From: an uncultured Roseburia sp.
GTDB taxonomy: Bacteria > Bacillota > Clostridia > Lachnospirales > Lachnospiraceae
Reading direction: 5' to 3'
Length of the DNA: 46,564 nt
Assembly (NCBI GenBank): GCA_945836255.1
Contig: CAMAKU010000003.1
Location: 1 to 46,564, forward strand
Position 1 is the stretch's first letter. Each line of letters begins with the position of its first letter. The notes beneath the pieces were generated by a model, which was given only the letters and a program-made list of their open reading frames with translations, did not search any database and was not told the origin of the DNA. Both the position numbers and the translations under genes were made by a program. Shown in pieces: positions 18,115-27,895 of this stretch.

Positions 18115-19476
18115 TTACTCCTTTAACCCTCTGACATACTCCTTGAATCGCTCGCCCCTCTGTTCATAATTATCAAACATTCCCCAACTTGCACACGCCG
18201 GCGACAAAAGAACGGCTTCCCCATCCTCCGCCGTATCATAGGCAATATCAATCGCCTCCTCCAGCGAATCCGCAAAGACATAATCGGTAAATCCATGTTC
18301 TTTGCAACATTGTGCAATCTTCTCTCTGGTCTGGCCGATGAGCACAAGCTGCTTCACCTTGCCGTCAAAACTTTCAATCCACTCATCATATGCAGACTGT
18401 TTGTCGTAACCGCCGCCGATCAGCACGGTACGACGATCCATGGCACAGATTCCCTTAATTGCTGCATCCGGATTGGTGCCCTTGGAATCATTATAGAATG
18501 CGATACCCCGCTTTTTGCAGACAAATTCAATCCGATGTTCCACTGCATGAAACCCGCGCAGTCCCTGACGGATCACCTCCATCGGCACGCCCATGCCATC
18601 GCAGATTGCCACAGCCGCCATTACATTTTCATGGTTATGTGCTCCCAGAATATGCAAATCCTCCACCGCAATGACCGGCTCCGTACGACCGTTTCTCGCC
18701 CAGAAAATCTGACCGTCTTTTACATACAAGCCCTCCTCCAACACCTCGGTACTGGAGAAATAGACTACCCTCTGTGTCAGCGTCTGCCCAAAGGCCCGCA
18801 GTACAGCATCATTATAATTCAGTACACAGAGATCCTCCGGCCCCTGATTCTCCGTAATGCGTTCCTTTGCCGCGATGTATGCCTCCATCGTATGATGGCG
18901 GTTCAGATGATCCGGCGTAATATTTAAAATAGCGGCAACTTTTGGCGCAAACTGATCGATGGTCTCCAATTGGAAACTGCTAATCTCTGCCACTACCACC
19001 GTATCCTCCTGCATTTCACTCACCATTTGGGTGTAGGGAATACCGATATTGCCCACCACTTTAACACTTGGATAATGTAACGCCATGATCTGTCCTACCA
19101 GTGCAGTGGTGGTCGTCTTACCATTGGTACCGGTAATGGCTGCAATGCTTCCCTTGCCGCAGACATAAGCCAGTTCGATTTCACCCCAGATAGTAATCCC
19201 CCGCTCCTTAAGTTCCACAACAAAGGGGATATCCAGTGGCACTCCCGGACTTAACACCGCAATATCAATGGTAGATAACACTTCTTCCGGGACGTTGCCC
19301 AACCAGAGTGTCACCTCCTGCAACCGGGGATTCTGTTGATAGAAAGATGCCGTATCCAAGGCCTCATTTCCATCATATAAGTAAACGCGGCACCCTTTCG
19401 TAAGGAGCAGTTCTGCCGCTGCCGTACCACTGATTCCGGTTCCCACCACCAAAAAAACCTGCTTTGAAATATCCAT
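18115..19476 (-). CDS. murD: UDP-N-acetylmuramoylalanine--D-glutamate ligase
   Basis: AAITGTNGKTTTTALVG ATP-binding motif, HRIEFVCKKRGIAFYNDSKGTNPDAAIK; start MDISKQVFLVVGTG. Confidence 0.96.
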   Translation of the reverse strand: MDISKQVFLVVGTGISGTAAAELLLTKGCRVYLYDGNEALDTASFYQQNPRLQEVTLWLGNVPEEVLSTIDIAVLSPGVPLDIPFVVELKERGITIWGEIELAYVCGKGSIAAITGTNGKTTTTALVGQIMALHYPSVKVVGNIGIPYTQMVSEMQEDTVVVAEISSFQLETIDQFAPKVAAILNITPDHLNRHHTMEAYIAAKERITENQGPEDLCVLNYNDAVLRAFGQTLTQRVVYFSSTEVLEEGLYVKDGQIFWARNGRTEPVIAVEDLHILGAHNHENVMAAVAICDGMGVPMEVIRQGLRGFHAVEHRIEFVCKKRGIAFYNDSKGTNPDAAIKGICAMDRRTVLIGGGYDKQSAYDEWIESFDGKVKQLVLIGQTREKIAQCCKEHGFTDYVFADSLEEAIDIAYDTAEDGEAVLLSPACASWGMFDNYEQRGERFKEYVRGLKE

Positions 19477-19504
19477 CCTACGCCTCCACTTTGTTCCTTT
19501 TGAT

Positions 19505-20458
19505 TTACATTGCTGCATAGGCGACCAGACAAAGAAGTGCTGTGATAATGGAAAATACAGCCACAACTCTGGTCTCAGACCAGCCGCTCAGTTCAAAATG
19601 ATGATGAATCGGTGCCATTTTGAAAATGCGCTTTCCATGCGTCAATTTAAAGTATGTCACCTGCAAAATCACGGAAAGTACTTCCACCAGATAAATCAAA
19701 CCTACAATAAGTATAAAAAGCGGCATCTGAAGCATATAAGCCGTCGCTGCCACAAATCCGCCCAATGCCAGCGAACCGGTGTCTCCCATAAACACACTTG
19801 CCGGATAGACATTAAATAACAAAAAGCCCAGTAACGCTCCTACCACCGCACAGGTGATTGGCTCAATGCCACTGTTCGTCCCCACAGCAACCACCGTAAA
19901 GAACACTGCCACCAGAACCGTCACGGAAGAGGCAAGCCCATCGAGGCCGTCCGTGAAATTCACGCCGTTAACCGTTCCAATCACTGCAAAGTACATCAGC
20001 GGAATGGCCATCCAGCCCAAATCGAGATATTTTCCACCGGAAAAGGGCACTAACATCGTCAAAGATACGTCGGTGCAGCGCACCAGATAGACGGCAAAAA
20101 TAGTCGTAACAACAATCTGCAGCAACATCTTCTGCCATGCCAGCAGTCCGTCCGAGCGACGCAACACCACCTTCAGATAATCATCCAGAAATCCAATGGC
20201 TCCAAATCCCACCGTAAGAAATAAGATGGGTATAATCTTGGGGTAACGGGGAATAAAGATAACGGAAGTGATGATAACTGCCGCCAAAATAATCAGTCCA
20301 CCCATAGTCGGTGTACCGGTCTTAATCTGATGTGATTCCAGTTCTTCACGTTCTGTCTGCCCGACCTTCAGTCGTCTGAGAAACGGAATAACCACCGGTC
20401 CTAAGACTGTGGCGATTCCAAAAGAAATCAGGACAGGAAATAAAATTTTTTCAATCAT
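19505..20458 (-). CDS. mraY: Phospho-N-acetylmuramoyl-pentapeptide-transferase
   Basis: KTGTPTMGGLIIL, NFTDGLDGLASS, HHHFELSGWSE motifs. Confidence 0.97.
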   Translation of the reverse strand: MIEKILFPVLISFGIATVLGPVVIPFLRRLKVGQTEREELESHQIKTGTPTMGGLIILAAVIITSVIFIPRYPKIIPILFLTVGFGAIGFLDDYLKVVLRRSDGLLAWQKMLLQIVVTTIFAVYLVRCTDVSLTMLVPFSGGKYLDLGWMAIPLMYFAVIGTVNGVNFTDGLDGLASSVTVLVAVFFTVVAVGTNSGIEPITCAVVGALLGFLLFNVYPASVFMGDTGSLALGGFVAATAYMLQMPLFILIVGLIYLVEVLSVILQVTYFKLTHGKRIFKMAPIHHHFELSGWSETRVVAVFSIITALLCLVAYAAM

Positions 20459-20541
20459 AATGAATGACTCCTTGTTTATTATGCATTCTTTTGCATGAAT
20501 CTGATATTTAAATGATTCTCAACTTTACCAGTATACGTGAT

Positions 20542-22266
20542 TTATTTTTGTTGTTCAATACCTAAATAGGGGAGAATATTCTCAAACAACTGACTGACCA
20601 CCGGCGCCGCAATCGTACCGCCATAATAGATTCCTTGGGGTTCATGGATAATCACAATGGCAAGAACCTGGGGATCTTCTGCCGGCGCAAACCCAATAAA
20701 AGAGGCGATATATTTGCCGCTTCCCCGGGGAAGCATCTGGGAAGTGGCCGTTTTCCCACCTACAGAATAGCCTTCTACCTGTCCGTTTTTCCCGGTCCCC
20801 TCTGCCACCACCTGATAGAGCAGGTAGCGCAATGTCTCCGATGTCTCCTCTGATACCGTCCGTCCCTGATCTTCATAGGAAAATGTATGGACTTTTTCCC
20901 CCATGCGGTTTCTGGTTTCCACAGCAATATGGGGTGTAATCCGCGTTCCCCCGTTGATTAGGGAAGATACCGTGGTAGCCATCTGTATGGGTGTCAACTG
21001 GAACGACTGTCCAAAAGATATGGTGGCCAATTCCACCGGACCCACATTTTCCAATTTATGCATAATCGTTCCGGCTTCTCCCGGCAGATCTACGCCGGTT
21101 TTACCAAGCATCTGGAATTGTTCAAAATAATCAAAAAACCGCTCCGCGCCAAGACGCAGTCCCAGTTGAATAAACACCGGGTTACAGGAGTTCATAATGG
21201 CGTGGGTAAAATCCTCGCTTCCGTGCCCCGTGGTCTTATGGCACCGGATTCTCGTATCCTCCACCGTAATACTGCCATTACAGTGAAATTGCTCATCCAG
21301 CGAGACCACATCTGCCTCCAATGCCGCTGCCGTGGTAATAATCTTAAATGTGGAGCCCGGCTCATAGGTATCACTGATGCAGGTGTTCCGCCACATTTCA
21401 TTGCGTTTTTCGCTCTTTTCCTCCTCCGACAAGGATTCGTATTCCTGCGGCAGGGTAAAGGGATCAGAAAGCGAAAATTCCGGTACATTGACCATGGCAT
21501 AGATTTCTCCGTTTTGAGGATTCATCACGATCATTTCCACCGCAGAGGCCTGATGATTCAACATCGTCTGATACGCCAGTTGTGTGGCATACTCACAAAT
21601 ATTATAGTCCAACGACACATAGAGATCATCTCCCGCCTCCGGTTCCATCCGCACCTCGCCCAGTTCCTTGATCTCAATGCCTTTCGCATCGGTAAATGTC
21701 AGGATCTTGCCGTCCTGTCCCTGCAAATAGGAATCATAACGACTCTCAAGCCCGATAATCCCCTGATTGTCACCACCGGTGAACCCTAGAACCTTAGACT
21801 GCAAGGAATCATAGGGATAATATCGTTTGTAGTCATCATCTACCTTGACTCCGGCCAGTTCATAACTGCGGATACGATCTCCCACCTCTTTACTCACATT
21901 GGATTTAATCTTCTCGATGGAACTGACTTTCGTGACCTTTTTCGCGATTTCCCCCCGATCACTCTCCAGTTCCTTGGATAAACAATCGATTACCGCATCT
22001 TCGTCCTCAATCTGACTGTGTATGACGGAAATTGTGCACACCGTCTTATTGGATGCAAGAATGGTGCCGTTCCGATCGATAATTCGCCCTCGTGCCGCTT
22101 TGATGTCACGTTCTCTCTGTTCCACCTCAACTGCCCGCGGGGCATAATGACTGGCACGAAAGATCATCAAGTAGCCCACGCGAAAGCACAAAAACAATAG
22201 CGCCAGAATAAAGAGGTACCCGATCATTTTTGTCTTGCGGTAAGTATAAATGCGCAACCGCTCCAT
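20542..22266 (-). CDS. Class B penicillin-binding protein (SpoVD/FtsI-like) with KTA third motif
   Basis: YEPGSTFK active site, SCNPVF, and GGKTATSQ in place of KTG. Confidence 0.92.
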   Translation of the reverse strand: MERLRIYTYRKTKMIGYLFILALLFLCFRVGYLMIFRASHYAPRAVEVEQRERDIKAARGRIIDRNGTILASNKTVCTISVIHSQIEDEDAVIDCLSKELESDRGEIAKKVTKVSSIEKIKSNVSKEVGDRIRSYELAGVKVDDDYKRYYPYDSLQSKVLGFTGGDNQGIIGLESRYDSYLQGQDGKILTFTDAKGIEIKELGEVRMEPEAGDDLYVSLDYNICEYATQLAYQTMLNHQASAVEMIVMNPQNGEIYAMVNVPEFSLSDPFTLPQEYESLSEEEKSEKRNEMWRNTCISDTYEPGSTFKIITTAAALEADVVSLDEQFHCNGSITVEDTRIRCHKTTGHGSEDFTHAIMNSCNPVFIQLGLRLGAERFFDYFEQFQMLGKTGVDLPGEAGTIMHKLENVGPVELATISFGQSFQLTPIQMATTVSSLINGGTRITPHIAVETRNRMGEKVHTFSYEDQGRTVSEETSETLRYLLYQVVAEGTGKNGQVEGYSVGGKTATSQMLPRGSGKYIASFIGFAPAEDPQVLAIVIIHEPQGIYYGGTIAAPVVSQLFENILPYLGIEQQK

Positions 22267-22297
22267 AACCAAGCCTCAAGTACACATTTATACCATC

Positions 22298-24175
22298 TTA
22301 TTCCGCTTCCGGCTGTGCAATGCGTTGAATATTCAAATAAGGCAGGATCTGTGAAAAAATATTTTTGGCTATATAGGAGGACTGCGAACAATGGGACTGG
22401 TCAGCCACATGAGGCGTATCAATCACCACATAGACCACCACCTGGGGATCATCCGCCGGGGCAAATCCAATGAACGACACCACATAATTCCCCTCAATAC
22501 GGGGATACTTCTCTGCCGTACCGGTCTTACCGCCGATGGCATAACCTTCCACCGCCGCTTTCGCACCAGTTCCTTCGTCTACCACCGTCAACATATAATC
22601 CCGCAGTGTATCACTGACTTCCTGAGATACCGTCTCTTTCATAACTACCGGCGCTATCTCCTGTACCGTATTACCGGAATCATCCAAAATCTTCTTAACC
22701 ACATGGGGCTGATACAAATCGCCGCCATTGATCAGGGAACAAAAGGAAGACGCCAGCTGAATCATCGTCACATTAAAGCCCTGTCCAAAAGAACTGATGG
22801 CCAGGTTGGAATCCGTCTCTGCCAACTGTTCCTCGGTAAATACCAGAGATGCGGTACTTGCCTCTCCGGGCAGATCAATGTTAGTCTTCTGTCCAAAGCC
22901 ATAGTCAGACATATATTTGGCAAAATTGGCCGGCCCAATCGCGTAGGACATCTGCATCAGCGAATCGTTGCAGGAATCACGAAGCGCTCCCCGCAAATCC
23001 TCCATGCCATGACCACTTCGGTTAACGCAGTGAATCTCATGACCGCTCACCCATTCCGAGCCATCACAGAGATACGTCTCATCGCCATGCAGTGTCCCTG
23101 AATCCAACCCCATTGCCTCCGTAAAAGGTTTGAAGGTGGAACCCGGCTCATAGGTCTTACTGATGGTATAATTCTGCCAGATATTATTCAGCACATTCAT
23201 CTGATCTTCCTCAGACATGGCAGCAAGTTCTTCCTCTGTAAAATAAGCAGACAGATCCTTGGGATTATTCAGATCAAATCCGGGATAATTGGCCATAGCA
23301 AGGATTTCCCCGTTGTTGGGATCCATGACAATCACCGCTGTATTATCGCTTCCCAGTACAGCCCCTTCCGTCTCCTGCTTCATCTCTTCATTGGCCTGTA
23401 AGATCGCCTCTTCGACAATAGCCTGAATATTCGTGTCAATGGTCATCATCAAGGTGTAGCCATTCTCCGGCTCCACCACCGTCTGCTCCACATTACTGTC
23501 CGCATTGTAATAACCGTATGCCCGGCCATTGGTACCATTTAACACATCGTTATACTGGTTCTCAAGACCAATCACACCCGTGGTGGAAGTGGAGAATCCA
23601 ATCAACGACGCTGCCAGACTATTGTAGGGATACGTACGGGTATATTCCTTTTCAAACCACACGCCTGCAATGGTATCTGCCGTATCTTCATCCTGCATAA
23701 TATCCTCAAACGCCGACATCTCCTCGTAAGAGACATGCTTGGCAAGGATCGTATACTCCCGGTCAGGATGCTTCTCTAACTGCGTCTCAATCGTCTCTCT
23801 GGTAATCTCCGGGAAACAGCGCACCAGCGCGTCCACCGTGGTCTGCTTTTTATCTTCATTCGCATTCAGGACTTTGCAGTCCAGAATTACGTTGTAGACG
23901 TCAACACAAGTGGCAAGGACCGTGCCCTTGCTATCCAGAATATCCCCTCGCTGGTAGGGAATAATCGTACTGTCATACTCCTGCTGTGACAATACAATCT
24001 TTTCGTATTTCTCTCCGCTGGTATATTCGATATACATCAGACGTACAATTAAACCCACAAAAAGAACGCAAATAAACCCAAATACAAAGTAGAGCTTATT
24101 ATGCATTCTTTTTAGAAGTCGTCTTGTCGGTTTTTTCTTTCTTTGTCTACGCACGTTTCTAGCCAAAAATAACAC
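22298..24175 (-). CDS. Class B penicillin-binding protein (FtsI/PbpB-like); start codon uncertain
   Basis: YEPGSTFK, SCNDSL, GGKTGTAEK motifs; in dcw cluster after ftsL. Confidence 0.94.
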   Translation of the reverse strand: MLFLARNVRRQRKKKPTRRLLKRMHNKLYFVFGFICVLFVGLIVRLMYIEYTSGEKYEKIVLSQQEYDSTIIPYQRGDILDSKGTVLATCVDVYNVILDCKVLNANEDKKQTTVDALVRCFPEITRETIETQLEKHPDREYTILAKHVSYEEMSAFEDIMQDEDTADTIAGVWFEKEYTRTYPYNSLAASLIGFSTSTTGVIGLENQYNDVLNGTNGRAYGYYNADSNVEQTVVEPENGYTLMMTIDTNIQAIVEEAILQANEEMKQETEGAVLGSDNTAVIVMDPNNGEILAMANYPGFDLNNPKDLSAYFTEEELAAMSEEDQMNVLNNIWQNYTISKTYEPGSTFKPFTEAMGLDSGTLHGDETYLCDGSEWVSGHEIHCVNRSGHGMEDLRGALRDSCNDSLMQMSYAIGPANFAKYMSDYGFGQKTNIDLPGEASTASLVFTEEQLAETDSNLAISSFGQGFNVTMIQLASSFCSLINGGDLYQPHVVKKILDDSGNTVQEIAPVVMKETVSQEVSDTLRDYMLTVVDEGTGAKAAVEGYAIGGKTGTAEKYPRIEGNYVVSFIGFAPADDPQVVVYVVIDTPHVADQSHCSQSSYIAKNIFSQILPYLNIQRIAQPEAE

Positions 24176-24182
24176 CTACTGC

Positions 24183-24650
24183 CTATGGAATATTGTGATA
24201 CTGACTCATGTAATCACTGCTTTCCATATTATAATACACTATTTGGTCTGCATTTGCATAGACCATTCCTAACTGATTCATGGCGGTCGCCTTAATTTCC
24301 CCGAGATTCGTCGCACTGGCAATTCGGCTCTCCGTCGCGCTGTTGGAGGCCTTAAGATCAGAAATATTCTGCTCCAGTTGGGAAATATTATTCATATGTG
24401 TGGTAATGCTGTTGGTCAGATTCACATATCCCACAAACAATGCACATACAGCTACAGCAACGGAGGAAATATAAATGGCGTATAAACGCTTCCGACGCAT
24501 AATCGCCTGATGCTTGCGTCTTTGTCTGCGGCGTCTTTTCTCCTGTTCTTCTCTACGCTCGCGCTCTCTGGTATATCGATCCGGCAGTGCTTCGCCTACT
24601 TGTCTTACGGTATTTCCTTCTGTGTAATAATAGGTCTTTACTTCCGTCAT
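24183..24650 (-). CDS. ftsL: FtsL-like septum formation protein
   Basis: Basic N terminus, one TM, coiled coil; conserved position between rsmH and the PBP gene. Confidence 0.75.
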   Translation of the reverse strand: MTEVKTYYYTEGNTVRQVGEALPDRYTRERERREEQEKRRRRQRRKHQAIMRRKRLYAIYISSVAVAVCALFVGYVNLTNSITTHMNNISQLEQNISDLKASNSATESRIASATNLGEIKATAMNQLGMVYANADQIVYYNMESSDYMSQYHNIP

Positions 24651-24688
24651 AATCGTTCTCCTTTTCCCATCCGTGGGATACTGCTATC

Positions 24689-25627
24689 CTAATTCTTTCG
24701 CTCAAAAACACGTAACTTTGCACTTTTTGATCTGGAATTCTGTTCCAGTTCTTCTTCTGACGGTAAAATCGGTTTCCTTGTAATCACTCTGCCCTTTGAC
24801 TTCCTGCCACATACGCAGACCGGAAAATCTTTCGGACAGATGCAGGGATCCTGATTGGTTTTAAAACTATTTTTCACGATGCGGTCTTCCAAGGAATGGA
24901 ATGTAATAATGCAGATTCGCCCGCCATCGTTTAAAAGGTCAATAAAATCATTGAGATTCTGTCCCAGCACTTCCAGTTCCCGGTTCAGTTCGATCCGAAT
25001 CGCCTGATACGTCCGCTTTGCCGGATGGCCGCCGGTCGCCTGTACTTTTTTCGGAATGGAACGGCTAATCACTTCATTTAACTGGCCGGCCGTGGTAAGC
25101 GGTGCCTCGCTTCTTGCCTTCACAATATTCTTGGCAATCGTTTTTGCGAAGCGATCTTCTCCATAATCACGGATGATCCGATACAGTTCTTCCTCCGAAT
25201 ACCCGTTGACAATGTCCGCTGCCGTCTTGGGGTTGTCCCGATCCATCCGCATATCCAGTGGTGCCTCCTCTGACCTGTAGGAAAATCCCCGCTCCGGTGT
25301 GTCTAACTGAAAGGAAGATACCCCCAGATCCAACAGAATGCCGTCCACATGGGAGATTCCCAGTTGGTGCAATTCCGAAACCATATTCTCGTAATTACTG
25401 TGTACCAGTGTCACACGATCAGCAAATGGTTCCAATCGTTTGCCGGCAGCTGCAAGGGCATCGCCATCCTGATCAATGCCAATCAGACGCCCTGTGGTAA
25501 GTCTGCTGGCAATCTGATAGGAATGTCCGCCTCCACCAAGGGTTCCATCCACATAGATACCATCCGGCTTGATTGCCAACTGTTCGATTGTCTCATTTAA
25601 AAGTACGGAATAATGCCGGAACTCCAT
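24689..25627 (-). CDS. rsmH: 16S rRNA (cytosine1402-N4)-methyltransferase RsmH
   Basis: [44 protein letters not shown]. Confidence 0.97.
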   Translation of the reverse strand: MEFRHYSVLLNETIEQLAIKPDGIYVDGTLGGGGHSYQIASRLTTGRLIGIDQDGDALAAAGKRLEPFADRVTLVHSNYENMVSELHQLGISHVDGILLDLGVSSFQLDTPERGFSYRSEEAPLDMRMDRDNPKTAADIVNGYSEEELYRIIRDYGEDRFAKTIAKNIVKARSEAPLTTAGQLNEVISRSIPKKVQATGGHPAKRTYQAIRIELNRELEVLGQNLNDFIDLLNDGGRICIITFHSLEDRIVKNSFKTNQDPCICPKDFPVCVCGRKSKGRVITRKPILPSEEELEQNSRSKSAKLRVFERKN

Positions 25628-25636
25628 AAACACTCC

Positions 25637-26068
25637 TTATATGCTAAGTCCCAACTCTGCCATATGCTCTACAATCTCATCCATATCGTCATAGGAACTT
25701 GCCTCTTCATATTTTGTCTTATCCCAAATCTCGATCTTGGTTAAGACGCCCACCAGAATCACGTCCTTGTCCAATCCGGCAAACTCACGTAAGACGGACG
25801 GAATCAGAATTCGCCCCTGCTTGTCCACCTCACAGGTGGCAGCGCCGGCGAAGAAAAAACGCATAAACTTACGGGCATCCTTGGTGGTTAGATTCACTTC
25901 CCGAAACTTTTGCTCGATGCGGTCCCACTCCTCCTGAGAATATACATAGAGGCAGCCGTCTACGCCCTTGGTAACAACAAACTGATCCCCAAGCTGTTCA
26001 CGAAACTTCGCCGGCACGATTAGTCTGCCTTTGGCATCCACGCTGTGGCTATATTCGCCCATGAACAT
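25637..26068 (-). CDS. mraZ: Transcriptional regulator MraZ
   Basis: MFMGEYSHSVDAKGRLIVPAKFRE; second SpoVT/AbrB-like repeat CEVDKQGRILIPSVLREFA. Confidence 0.97.
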   Translation of the reverse strand: MFMGEYSHSVDAKGRLIVPAKFREQLGDQFVVTKGVDGCLYVYSQEEWDRIEQKFREVNLTTKDARKFMRFFFAGAATCEVDKQGRILIPSVLREFAGLDKDVILVGVLTKIEIWDKTKYEEASSYDDMDEIVEHMAELGLSI

Positions 26069-26101
26069 AACGGCTGTACCTCCTTTCCCCATTTGTTGCA
26101 G

Positions 26102-26194
26102 TTATCCACAAAGTTATCAACTTATCCACCACTTTGTGGCACCACATACCACTTCGCTCCACTTTTAACTACATTCTAGGGTATCTGTGGACAA
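26102..26194. promoter_or_regulatory. DnaA-box-like cluster upstream of mraZ
   Basis: TTATCCACA (26102-26110), TTATCCACC (26122-26130), TGTGGACAA (26186-26194, inverted, one mismatch). Confidence 0.5.
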
Positions 26195-26238
26195 AAATCA
26201 AGCCTGAAAACACTGTAAAATCAAGGTTTTCAGGCTTG
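26193..26238 (-). terminator. Terminator of the upstream homocitrate-synthase-like gene
   Basis: 13-bp perfect stem CAAGCCTGAAAAC/GTTTTCAGGCTTG, 14-nt loop, followed on the minus strand by ATTTTTG. Confidence 0.65.
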
Positions 26239-26392
26239 TGGGGCGTGGTGGGGCGTCATCCCAGCACTAGTTCTTGTGGCTCATTTTTTTTAGATACAAT
26301 TTCTTGTGGTTTTTCTCTTTTTCAATTGCATCGAAGAAAATTTTTCACAAAAATGTGTTGTTTATTTTGTACAAATTGTTCATGCCATGGCA

Positions 26393-27769
26393 TTATCTTT
26401 CGAAAGAAATCATCCAACGCCGGACCTGTTCTTCCATCTCCTCATCACTGATAATCGTAACCCTTCCTTCTTCATATTGCTGCATAACCCAGGCATACAC
26501 CTGTCTCACCAGGGCATCGGTTTTTGCGACCTGAGGTTTGTTCTGTCTGGCAAGATACTGATTGATCCAATAAGCCACACCTGCAATACCGGAAGTATTG
26601 GTGATGGATACCTTTGGCGGGCAACCCAGAATGCTGTCCGTGTCAAAGATGTTGTAGATTTCCTGATTTTTCAGCATACCATCCGCATGAATGCCCGCTC
26701 TGGTCAGATTAAAATTGGCACCCACAAACGGTGTCATGGGCGGAATCTCATACCCGGTCTCTTTGTGAATATATTCCGCAATCTCTGTAATTTTCTTCGT
26801 ATCCATACCATTGACGTGTCCACGCAAGGATGCATATTCAAACACCATTGCTTCCAGCGGCACGTTGCCCGTCCGTTCTCCGATGCCCAGCAACGAGCAG
26901 TTGACCGCGCCGGCGCCATACATCCAGGCCGTCGTGGCATTAACCACCCCTTTATAGAAATCGTTATGTCCGTGCCACTCCAGCATTTCCGACGGCACGC
27001 CTGCATAATGCTGCAATCCGTAAATGATTCCTGATACACTTCGCGGCAAGGCGACACCCGGATACGGCACGCCAAATCCCATGGTATCACATGCCCGAAT
27101 CTTGACAGGAACGCCGCTTTGCTGTCCCATCTCCATCAGGCGATTGGCCAACGGCACAACAAAACCATAGAAATCCGCACGGGTAATATCCTCAAAATGA
27201 CAGCGGGGACGCAATCCCGCCTCGATACAGTCGGATACGATACCCACGTATTTATCCAGCGCCTGCTGCCGGGTCAATCCCATTTTATGAAAAATATGAT
27301 AGTCGGAACAACTGACCAGAATCCCCGTCTCCTTGACACCAATGGACTTCACCAGTTCAAAGTCTTTCTTGGACGCGCGAATCCACGTTGTCACCTCCGG
27401 GAAACGGTACCCCAGCTGCATACATTGCTCCAGTGCATCCCTATCCTTTTTGGAATAGACAAAAAACTCTGTCTGGCGAATCATCCCGTTCTCTCCGCCC
27501 AGTTCATGCAATAACCGGTAGATGTGAACCATCTGCTCCGTGGTATACGGCGTTCTCGACTGCTGCCCGTCGCGAAAGCTTGTGTCGGTAATATAGATAT
27601 CCTCCGGCATATTTTCCGGCACACGACGGTAGTTAAATGCAATTTTCGGTGTCTGTGTATAGGGAAACATCTCCCGAAACAATTCCGGCTCCCTGACATC
27701 CTGCAACTGATAAATGTATGGGTCCTGTTCCAATTTATAGGTTTTCTCACTGAGTTTGATTTCCTGCAT
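26393..27769 (-). CDS. HMGL-like/DRE-TIM family acyltransferase (2-isopropylmalate/homocitrate synthase family; possible Re-citrate synthase)
   Basis: ITDTSFRDGQQSRTPYT, LEWHGHNDFYKGVVNAT, SLLGIGERTGNVPLE, GANFNLTRAGIHADG motifs; start MQEIKLSEKTY. Confidence 0.85.
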   Translation of the reverse strand: MQEIKLSEKTYKLEQDPYIYQLQDVREPELFREMFPYTQTPKIAFNYRRVPENMPEDIYITDTSFRDGQQSRTPYTTEQMVHIYRLLHELGGENGMIRQTEFFVYSKKDRDALEQCMQLGYRFPEVTTWIRASKKDFELVKSIGVKETGILVSCSDYHIFHKMGLTRQQALDKYVGIVSDCIEAGLRPRCHFEDITRADFYGFVVPLANRLMEMGQQSGVPVKIRACDTMGFGVPYPGVALPRSVSGIIYGLQHYAGVPSEMLEWHGHNDFYKGVVNATTAWMYGAGAVNCSLLGIGERTGNVPLEAMVFEYASLRGHVNGMDTKKITEIAEYIHKETGYEIPPMTPFVGANFNLTRAGIHADGMLKNQEIYNIFDTDSILGCPPKVSITNTSGIAGVAYWINQYLARQNKPQVAKTDALVRQVYAWVMQQYEEGRVTIISDEEMEEQVRRWMISFER

Positions 27770-27843
27770 GATGGTTTCCTTTCTCTCTTCTTTTGTTGAC
27801 TTTATTGTAAGAAGTTCTATACTATTTGTAAAAAGAATTATTT

Positions 27844-27858
27844 CGATTATAATAATCG
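27844..27858. promoter_or_regulatory. Palindrome CGATTAT-A-ATAATCG between divergent genes, likely LysR operator
   Basis: Perfect 7-bp inverted repeat in the divergent intergenic region. Confidence 0.5.
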
Positions 27859-27895
27859 TTATTTGGAATAAATATAAAAGAGAAAGGTAGAACAA

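Noticed and set aside
18295-18927. 210-aa plus-strand ORF
   Set aside because: Antisense to murD; shadow ORF.
22391-23101. 236-aa plus-strand ORF
   Set aside because: Antisense to the FtsI-like PBP gene; no domain.
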